Position numbers and translations under genes: made by a program
Assembly (NCBI GenBank): GCA_041920215.1
Contig: JAYRSJ010000042.1
Span: 1-20,416, forward strand
Origin: JAYRSJ01 sp041920215
Lineage (GTDB): Bacteria > Pseudomonadota > Gammaproteobacteria > Burkholderiales > Burkholderiaceae_C
DNA length: 20,416 nt
Reading direction: 5' to 3'
The notes under the pieces: generated by a model
Database searches by the model: none
Told to the model about the DNA's origin: nothing
Seen by the model: the letters and a program-made list of their open reading frames with translations, nothing else
Part shown: one piece after another, positions 14,953 to 20,416 of the stretch
How positions within the stretch are numbered: position 1 is the stretch's first letter
How the letters are laid out: every line of letters begins with the position of its first letter

Positions 14953-17226
14953 TCAGGGCAAGGCTGAGGAGGCCGCTGGCGCTGTGGGTGTCACGCCAAC
15001 AGCGGTGCTGCTCGCGAACTCCTCGAACCACCAGTCGCCGTTGCGCTCGACCAGCCCGTCCACCGGCGGGGAGTGCTGCACCGGCACGCCCTTGAGGGCC
15101 TCGCCCATCAGGGCGATCCAGGGTGGCAGGGCCAGGCCGCCGCCACTCTCGCGGTCGCCCAGGCTGCGGGGCTGGTCATAGCCAATCCACACCACCGCTG
15201 CCAGGCTCGGTTGGAAGCCGGCAAACCAGGCGTCCACCGCCTCGTTGGTGGTGCCTGTCTTGCCGTGAATGTCGCTGCGGCCCAGCGCGGTCGAGGCGCG
15301 TGCGGCGGTGCCGCGGCTGGTCACCTCCTGCAGCAGGCTGCGCATCACAAAAGCATTGCGCTCGGAGATGACACGCCGGGCCTCGCTGGGCGGTTCGGTC
15401 TGGCTTTCGAACAAGACCTGACCCCGGGCGTCGACGATGCGCTCGATCAGCAAGGGCGGCAGCAGGTGGCCGCCGTTGGCGAACACCGCGTAGGCGCTGG
15501 CCAGCTGCAGCGGCGTGACCGCCCCCGAACCCAGCGCCAGCGTCAGATCCTCGGGCTGGCGCTCAGGCTCCAGGCCGAAGCGCGCCGCCCAGTCGCGCAC
15601 CTTGGCCGGACCCAGCTGCTGCAGCATGCGTATGCTGACCATATTCTTCGAGCGCGCCAGGGCCTGGCGCAGCGTCATCGGTCCGTCGAATTGGCCGTCG
15701 GAGTTCTTGGGCTCCCAGCTGCCGATGGCGATGGGGGCGTCCTCGATCACGGTCGCGGGCATCAGGCCCTGTTCCAACGCGGCCGAGTAGAGCAGGGGCT
15801 TGAAGGCCGAGCCGGGCTGGCGCCAAGCCTGGGTGGCGTGGTTGAACTGGTTGCGGCCATGATCGAAGCCGCCGACCAGGGCGCGGATGCGGCCGCTGGC
15901 TGGCTCCAGCGCAACGATGGCGCCCTCGGCCTCCGGGGTCTGGCTGATGCTCCAGCTGCCCTGGGGTCGGGCCTTGCTGCTCGGCCCCTGCAGCACGCGG
16001 ATCAAGGCCCCGGGAGTCAGGCGCAGCGCGGGCTTGGCCTTGGGGCTCAGGGCCGACTGCACCAGCCGCAAGCCCTCGGCGCTGATCGCTACGATCTCAC
16101 CGCTGGCCAGCTGGGCCTCGACCTTGCTGCCGCTGACGCTGGTGACGACGGCGCTGCGCAGCTCGTCCTGATCCGGATGCTCGGCCAGCAGCGCACTGAT
16201 CGCCGCCTCGCGTGCCGTGGCCTCCTCGGGCAGGCTGATGCGCTCCTCAGGGCCGCGCCAGGCCTGGCGCTGCTCGTGCTGCATCAGGCTGTGCCGCAGC
16301 GCGCGGTAGGCCGCCAGCTGCTCGGCCGACTCCAGCGTGGTGTAGACATGCAAGCCCAGCGTGTAGGCCGCGTCGCCATAGCGCTCGTAGATCTGCTGGC
16401 GCACGCTCTCGGCCACGAACTCGGCGCCATGGCGCGGTGCCTGTCCGGGGCGGCGGAGGCTCAAGCGCTCGGCCCGGGCGGCAGCCAGCTGCTGGGCGTC
16501 GATCTGGCCCAGCTCGTGCATGCGCTGCAGCACCAGATGCTGGCGCCGCTGGGCGCGCTCGAAGTTGACCACCGGATTGGCGTGAATCGGGTTCTGCGGC
16601 AGGCCCGCCAGCATCGCCGTTTCGGCCAGCGACAGATCGCCCAGGGTCTTGCCGAAGTAGATGCGGGCGGCCGCTTCAAAACCATAAGCGCGTTGCCCCA
16701 GGTAGATCTGGTTCATGTAGATCTCGAGGATCTGGCGCTTGCTAAGCTGGGCCTCGATGCGCAGCGTCAGCAGGGCTTCGACGAACTTGCGGGTATAGAG
16801 TTTCTTCTTGGTCAGGTAGAAGTCGCGCGCCAGCTGCTGGGTGAGGGTGGAGGCGCCATGGTGCTTGCTGCTGAAGGTGTTGGTCAGCGCGGCGCGCAGG
16901 ATGCCGGTGTAGGACAGGCCGCCGTGCTGGTAGAACTCGGTGTCCTCGATGGCCAGCAGCGCGTCCTGCATGGTCTGCGGCATCTGGTCCAGCGGCACGA
17001 AGCGGCGGCGCTCGGCGCCGAACTCGCCGATCTGCACCCCGTCGGCGGTGTAGATGCGCAGCGGCTGGCGCGGCTGGTAGTCGGTCAGGGCGTCGAGCTC
17101 GGGCAGGCTGGGGTAGACCAGGGCCGCGGCGAGCGCCAGCAGCAACGCGCACAGCAGGGGCAGGGCCAGCAGCAGGGCCAGCAGACGCGGCCGGCTCAGG
17201 CCCAGCGCGTGGAAGGCAGATCTCAT
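14953..17226 (-). CDS. Class A penicillin-binding protein, PBP1A family
   Basis: This bifunctional peptidoglycan synthase is anchored in the inner membrane with its enzymatic part in the periplasm. The 757 residues contain one N-terminal membrane segment (about 14-38). The GT51 glycosyltransferase has Glu94 in AIEDTEFYQHGG, GASTLTQQLARDFYL (124-138) and a segment ending in YLGQRAYGFEAAARIYFGK (175-193). An OB-like insertion lies at about 330-425. The transpeptidase has Ser473 and Lys476 in PGSAFKP, SKN at 526-528 and KTG at 656-658. The ATG at 17226 places the membrane segment normally; the longer frame to 17271 is less likely. It is not next to the pilM/pil or cyaY genes that often flank the main ponA of this group, so it may be a second paralogue; that is inference. 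It converges on KASIII with 17 nt between stops. Confidence 0.93.
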   Translation of the reverse strand: MRSAFHALGLSRPRLLALLLALPLLCALLLALAAALVYPSLPELDALTDYQPRQPLRIYTADGVQIGEFGAERRRFVPLDQMPQTMQDALLAIEDTEFYQHGGLSYTGILRAALTNTFSSKHHGASTLTQQLARDFYLTKKKLYTRKFVEALLTLRIEAQLSKRQILEIYMNQIYLGQRAYGFEAAARIYFGKTLGDLSLAETAMLAGLPQNPIHANPVVNFERAQRRQHLVLQRMHELGQIDAQQLAAARAERLSLRRPGQAPRHGAEFVAESVRQQIYERYGDAAYTLGLHVYTTLESAEQLAAYRALRHSLMQHEQRQAWRGPEERISLPEEATAREAAISALLAEHPDQDELRSAVVTSVSGSKVEAQLASGEIVAISAEGLRLVQSALSPKAKPALRLTPGALIRVLQGPSSKARPQGSWSISQTPEAEGAIVALEPASGRIRALVGGFDHGRNQFNHATQAWRQPGSAFKPLLYSAALEQGLMPATVIEDAPIAIGSWEPKNSDGQFDGPMTLRQALARSKNMVSIRMLQQLGPAKVRDWAARFGLEPERQPEDLTLALGSGAVTPLQLASAYAVFANGGHLLPPLLIERIVDARGQVLFESQTEPPSEARRVISERNAFVMRSLLQEVTSRGTAARASTALGRSDIHGKTGTTNEAVDAWFAGFQPSLAAVVWIGYDQPRSLGDRESGGGLALPPWIALMGEALKGVPVQHSPPVDGLVERNGDWWFEEFASSTAVGVTPTAPAASSALP

Positions 17227-17250
17227 TCGGTTCCCAAAAGACGAGGCGCG

Positions 17251-17256
17251 ATTATC
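17251..17256 (-). promoter_or_regulatory. Candidate -10 element for the PBP1A gene
   Basis: GATAAT on the minus strand matches TATAAT in five of six bases and lies 24 nt before the PBP1A ATG, giving a leader of about 17 nt. A recognisable -35 is not seen. The 82-bp gap also has to hold the divergent sbcB promoter. Confidence 0.3.
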
Positions 17257-17308
17257 ACCAGCCGGCCTCATGGGGCCGCTGCCTCATCCTTGGGTTATCG
17301 TGCCGGCC

Positions 17309-18751
17309 ATGCAAGCAATGACCTTTTACTGGCACGACTACGAGACCTTCGGCCGTGTGCCCCGCCACGACCGCCCGGCCCAATTCGCCGGCGTGCGTAC
17401 CGATGCCGAGCTGAACGAGATCGGCGAGCCGCTGATGGTGTACTGCCGCCCTGCGCCGGACTATCTGCCCGACCCCGAGTCCTGCCTGCTGACCGGCATC
17501 CTGCCGCAGACCTGCCTCGAACAGGGCCTGCCCGAGCACGAGTTTGCGGCGGCCATCGAGGTGCAGCTGGCCGAGCCGGGCACCGTGGGCGTGGGCTACA
17601 ACACGCTGCGCTTTGACGACGAGGTGACCCGCCATCTGTTCTGGCGCAATCTGATCGACCCCTATGCCCGCGAGTGGCAGAACGATTGCGGTCGCTGGGA
17701 CCTGCTGGATGTGGTGCGCTGCGCCTACGCGCTGCGCCCGGAGGGCATTGAATGGCCGCAGCACGAGGATGGCCGCCCCTCCTTCAAGCTCGAGCATCTG
17801 ACCCGCGTCAATGGCCTGGCGCACGAGGCGGCGCACGATGCACTGTCCGATGTGAGGGCGACGATCGCGCTGGCACGTCTGCTCAGGACGGCGCAGCCCA
17901 AGTTGTTCGAGTTCTGCCTGAAGTTGCGCAAGAAGGAGGCGGTCTGGGCCGAGATCGGTGTGGGCCGGCCTTTTCTGCATATCTCGGGCATGTACGGGCC
18001 GGAGCGCGGCTGCATCGCGCTGGTCTGGCCGCTGGCCCCGCATCCGACCAACAAGAACGAGCTGATCGTCTGGGATCTGAGCACCGATCCGTCCGAACTG
18101 CTGGGGCTGGATGCCGAACAGATCAGGCTGCGCATGTTCAGCAGGCCGGAGGTCCTGCCCGAGGGGCTGACGCGGCTGCCGATCAAGACCATCCATATCA
18201 ACAAATCGCCGGTGGTGATCAGCCAGTTGAAGACCCTGACGCCGGCCATGGCGCAGCGCTGGGGGCTGGATATCGAGCAGGGGCTGGCCCACGCCAAGCT
18301 CCTGGCGGAGCGGGGGGCATCGCTGGGCGGCCTGTGGTCAGCGGTCTTCCAGCGGCCGCCGGGCGAGGGCAGGCCCGATGTGGATGAGGATCTCTATGGC
18401 GGCTTCGTCGGCAACGAGGACCGCCGTGCGCTGCAGCGCCTGCGTGGTCTGAGCCCCCAGGCCCTGGCGGAGCGCGTGGCCGCGGGCAAGGTCGGTTTTG
18501 CCGACAAGCGCCTGGATGAGATCCTGTTCCGCTACCGCGCGCGCAACCACGCCGAGCATCTCAGCCCCGCCGAGGCACAGGCCTGGCGCGAGCATTGTGC
18601 GGCGCGTCTGCATCAGGGCAGTGGCGGTGCGCTGAGCCTGCAGGCCTACGGCGAGCGCATCGACGCGCTCAGCGAGCAGGCGGACGAGCGTGGCCAGGAA
18701 ATCCTGGCGGCACTCTATGACTACGCCGAGCAGATCGCGCCCGAACTCTGA
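17309..18751 (+). CDS. sbcB: Exodeoxyribonuclease I
   Basis: This single-strand-specific 3'-5' DNA exonuclease acts in recombination and mismatch repair. The 480 residues match ExoI. The DEDDh exonuclease core shows Asp10 and Glu12 in WHDYETFG, Asp103 in YNTLRFDDEV, and His176 and Asp181 in AAHDALSDVRATI. The SH3-like and C-terminal helical regions typical of ExoI follow; IHINKSPVV (295-303) is a conserved ExoI segment. Two ATGs (17309, 17318) sit at the N-terminus and neither has a Shine-Dalgarno; 17309 was taken as the longer form without extending into the TTATCG-containing promoter-like stretch. An in-frame ATG at 17270 would overlap the likely promoter. It is divergent from the PBP1A gene. 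Confidence 0.95.
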   Translation: MQAMTFYWHDYETFGRVPRHDRPAQFAGVRTDAELNEIGEPLMVYCRPAPDYLPDPESCLLTGILPQTCLEQGLPEHEFAAAIEVQLAEPGTVGVGYNTLRFDDEVTRHLFWRNLIDPYAREWQNDCGRWDLLDVVRCAYALRPEGIEWPQHEDGRPSFKLEHLTRVNGLAHEAAHDALSDVRATIALARLLRTAQPKLFEFCLKLRKKEAVWAEIGVGRPFLHISGMYGPERGCIALVWPLAPHPTNKNELIVWDLSTDPSELLGLDAEQIRLRMFSRPEVLPEGLTRLPIKTIHINKSPVVISQLKTLTPAMAQRWGLDIEQGLAHAKLLAERGASLGGLWSAVFQRPPGEGRPDVDEDLYGGFVGNEDRRALQRLRGLSPQALAERVAAGKVGFADKRLDEILFRYRARNHAEHLSPAEAQAWREHCAARLHQGSGGALSLQAYGERIDALSEQADERGQEILAALYDYAEQIAPEL

Positions 18752-18821
18752 GCTGCCTCAACAACAGGCCATGCATCGCTGCCCAGTTCGGGGTTTCCGT
18801 CAGCCCGCAAACGGGTTACAC

Positions 18822-18836
18822 CTGCGATAGTCGCAG
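18822..18836. promoter_or_regulatory. Short perfect dyad upstream of the PAS/GGDEF gene
   Basis: CTGCGA and TCGCAG are perfectly inverted around TAG. The sequence also contains TGCGATAGT, which resembles an extended -10. It lies 56 nt before ATG 18893, a position suited to promoter control. Nearby, CCCG-CAAA-CGGG could form a small hairpin but has no T-tract. Confidence 0.3.
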
Positions 18837-18881
18837 CAGGGTATGCGGTCGGTAGGCATGCGGGCCAGCGCCCGCCAGCGC

Positions 18882-18886
18882 AGGAG
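18882..18886 (+). promoter_or_regulatory. Shine-Dalgarno that decides the PAS/GGDEF start
   Basis: AGGAG directly abuts the first ATG (18887) but lies 6 nt before the second in-frame ATG (18893). The spacing favours 18893 as the true start. Confidence 0.65.
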
Positions 18887-18892
18887 ATGCAG

Positions 18893-19843
18893 ATGCAAGC
18901 GAGCAAAGAGTCGGTGGCAGGTGTGGCGGGTGTGACGCCTGAGGTGATGGCTGCGCGCATGCGGGCGCTGCTGGTGCGGGCACCTACGGCGCTGGGCTTT
19001 GTGGCCGGCGATCGCTTCGAGGTGGTCAGCGAGCAGCTCAACCACCTCTTCGGCCACGGCGACGAGACCGACCTCAGCGGTCAGCCGACCCGTGTCATCC
19101 AGGTCTCCGACGGCGCCCACGCCAGCCTGCGCGAGCGCATGGCGGCTGCCTTCGTCGCCGGCCGGCCGCTGGATGAGGAGGTGGAGTATGTGCGCGGTGA
19201 TGGTTCGCGCTTCTGGGGCCGTCTGCAGGCCACACCGGTGCACTGGGAGCAGCCCGGCGGGGAAGCCTTGTGGATCGTCGAGGATGTCACCGCGGCCCGG
19301 GCGCTGCGCATGCAGCCGACCTGGACCGCCAAGCACGATGTGCTGACCGAGTTGGCGAACCGGCGCGAGTTCGAGCGTCGCCTGTCCGAGCATGTGGGCA
19401 GCCGGCGTCATGAGCCGGTGTCGGTGCTGTGGGTGGATGTCGACCGGTTCAAAGAGGTGATCGGTGCGATGGGCTCCGAGGTGGCCGACCATTTCCTCTA
19501 TGGCCTGGGCCAGATGCTGGTGACCAAGGTGAGGGCCTCGGATCTGGTGTCGCGTATAGAGAACGACTGCTTTGCGGTCTTGCTGCCCGACTGCGATCAG
19601 CACTACGCCCAGATCGTCGCCGAAAAGATGCGCTCGTCGATCGCTGCCTACAGGCTGCGCTGGGGGCTGCACCGCACCCGGGTCAAGGCCTGTGTGGGCG
19701 TGGTTCAGCTGCATCCCAATCTGGAGACGGTCGAGGCGGTGCTGGGTGCCGCGACATTGGCTTGCGCCGAAGCCAAGGCGGCTGGTGGCGACACGGTGCG
19801 GGTCTATGTGCCTGCGGGCGGCTACGAGCAGTTGGCGGGCTGA
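18893..19843 (+). CDS. PAS domain protein with a degenerate GGDEF domain
   Basis: The 316-residue soluble protein has an N-terminal PAS-like sensor (about 24-138, with a typical PAC-type stretch EVEYVRGDGSRFWGR at 96-110) and a GGDEF-fold domain (about 145-305). The latter begins with the family's HDVLTELANRREF (148-160). The cyclase signature is lost. The R-x-GGDEF motif reads RIENDCF (221-227), with both Gly and the Glu replaced. The substrate-binding Asn of the 'FK.iND..GH' segment is Ile190. The metal Asp182 remains. Diguanylate cyclase activity is therefore unlikely; the domain may bind a nucleotide, dimerise or regulate another enzyme. No membrane segment or EAL domain is seen. The start follows Shine-Dalgarno spacing. 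A bidirectional terminator follows the gene. Confidence 0.85.
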   Translation: MQASKESVAGVAGVTPEVMAARMRALLVRAPTALGFVAGDRFEVVSEQLNHLFGHGDETDLSGQPTRVIQVSDGAHASLRERMAAAFVAGRPLDEEVEYVRGDGSRFWGRLQATPVHWEQPGGEALWIVEDVTAARALRMQPTWTAKHDVLTELANRREFERRLSEHVGSRRHEPVSVLWVDVDRFKEVIGAMGSEVADHFLYGLGQMLVTKVRASDLVSRIENDCFAVLLPDCDQHYAQIVAEKMRSSIAAYRLRWGLHRTRVKACVGVVQLHPNLETVEAVLGAATLACAEAKAAGGDTVRVYVPAGGYEQLAG

Positions 19844-19874
19844 GCACGCCCACCGCGCGGCCCTGAGCGCGAAC

Positions 19875-19907
19875 AAAAAAGCCCGGATCGAGTGACCCGG
19901 GCTTTTT
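19875..19907. terminator. Bidirectional terminator between the PAS/GGDEF gene and tRNA-Ser
   Basis: AAAAAGCCCGG (19876-19886) pairs with CCGGGCTTTTT (19897-19907) around a 10-nt loop. The plus strand has T5 and the minus strand T6 after the stem. It lies 32 nt past the PAS/GGDEF stop and 7 nt beyond the tRNA-Ser 3' end. Confidence 0.92.
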
Positions 19908-19912
19908 GATTT

Positions 19913-20004
<92 letters not shown>

Positions 20005-20014
20005 GAAGCCCGCC

Positions 20015-20020
20015 ATCATA
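20015..20020 (-). promoter_or_regulatory. Candidate -10 element for tRNA-Ser
   Basis: TATGAT on the minus strand matches TATAAT in five of six bases and lies 10 nt before the tRNA 5' end, so the transcript would have almost no 5' leader. It sits between inverted arms AAGCCCGC (20006-20013) and GCGGGCTT (20032-20039). No clear -35 is visible. Confidence 0.4.
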
Positions 20021-20055
20021 GCGCAATTTTTGCGGGCTTTTGGCGGCATGCTGTG

Positions 20056-20416
20056 TCAGGGCTTTGCCTGCCCCCCCTTGAGCAAGGCCATCGCGGTGCC
20101 GATCAAGCCACCGACCTCGCTCATATTGCCGGGCACGATCATGGTGTTGTTCTTCTGCGCCAGCTGGGCGTAGGCGTCAACGGCCTTCTCGGCCACTTTC
20201 AGCTGCACCGCTTCGGAGCCGCCCGGCTGCTCGATGGCCGAGGCGATCTTGCGTATCGCGTCGGCGGTGGCATCGGCCACCGCCGTGATTGCCGCGGCCT
20301 CGCCTTGCGCCTTGTTGATCTCGGCCTGCTTCTCGCCCTCGGAGCGGGCAATGGCTGCCTCGCGCTCACCGGTGGCGATATTGATCTGCTCCTGGCGGCG
20401 TCCCTCTGACGCGGCG
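20056..20416 (-). CDS. SPFH/Band 7 (stomatin-like, paraslipin) protein, C-terminal part (partial)
   Basis: The last 119 residues are in the window; the gene continues past the right edge. The visible part is the helical, Ala/Glu/Lys-rich tail of the SPFH family. GEREAAIARSEGEKQAEINK and the following Ala-rich stretch have the heptad-like pattern of the coiled coil after the SPFH domain. The end QKNNTMIVPGNMSEVGGLIG followed by TAMALLKG matches the C-terminal signature of bacterial stomatin-like proteins ('..lP.nl.dvgglia.a..v'). Family members are membrane-anchored, oligomeric and often sit beside an NfeD gene, which would lie outside this window. The stop is 51 nt upstream of tRNA-Ser on the same strand. 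Function beyond membrane microdomain organisation cannot be inferred. Confidence 0.85.
   Translation of the reverse strand, partial: AASEGRRQEQINIATGEREAAIARSEGEKQAEINKAQGEAAAITAVADATADAIRKIASAIEQPGGSEAVQLKVAEKAVDAYAQLAQKNNTMIVPGNMSEVGGLIGTAMALLKGGQAKP

Noticed and set aside
15073..17616. 847-residue plus-strand open frame
   Set aside because: It is antisense to the PBP1A gene and overlaps the sbcB start in another frame; it shows no recognisable domain.

Overview
The window is a gene-dense, GC-rich stretch of bacterial chromosome carrying housekeeping and metabolic genes. The protein types, the two ordinary tRNA genes and the weak or absent Shine-Dalgarno sequences fit a betaproteobacterium of the order Burkholderiales, probably the Roseateles/Pelomonas/Paucibacter/Rubrivivax part. 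The genus is inference from general familiarity, not from a search. I see no insertion sequence, prophage, plasmid gene, CRISPR array or rRNA. No gene-free stretch exceeds 300 bases; the longest is 13550-13813 (264 bp).

Layout. At 1-94 is the tail of a branched-chain amino acid ABC transporter ATPase (LivF type), closed by a bidirectional terminator. On the minus strand follow a leucine/valine-type amino acid dehydrogenase (162-1271), a 2-oxoglutarate/Fe(II) amino-acid-hydroxylase-like protein (1441-2181) and a 2Fe-2S/FAD/NAD reductase (2194-3231). The last two are 12 bp apart, and a terminator-like hairpin with overlapping dyads sits before the dehydrogenase. An atypical SDR (3363-4262) converges on a rhomboid protease (4267-4851). 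tRNA-Leu(CAA) (5007-5091, minus) is divergent from cysM, which is followed by a TusA-family gene (5175-6340). A strong bidirectional terminator separates tusA from galU (minus). Divergent from galU is a 2-hydroxyacid dehydrogenase homologue with swapped catalytic residues (7381-8358), which converges on valS (8368-11196, minus).

An Old Yellow Enzyme ene-reductase (11393-12448) converges on GMP reductase guaC (12572-13549, minus). guaC is divergent from a long-form ketoacyl-ACP synthase III (13814-14935), and a 30-bp dyad lies between them. A class A penicillin-binding protein (14953-17226, minus) is divergent from exonuclease I (17309-18751). Then come a PAS protein with a degenerate GGDEF domain (18893-19843), tRNA-Ser(GGA) (19915-20004, minus) and the C-terminal end of an SPFH/stomatin-like protein (20056 to the window edge, minus).

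How the genes work together. Most are single-gene units in divergent or convergent pairs. The clearest functional groupings are branched-chain amino acid handling at the left end (transporter ATPase, leucine/valine dehydrogenase, amino-acid-hydroxylase-like oxygenase), sulfur metabolism (cysM-tusA) and cell envelope or nucleotide-sugar metabolism (galU, PBP1A). The most unusual items are the candidate attenuator leader and dyads before the amino acid dehydrogenase, the oxygenase-reductase pair, the His/Arg-swapped hydroxyacid dehydrogenase, the 30-bp guaC/KASIII dyad and the degenerate GGDEF protein. I found no clearly new defence or mobile system.
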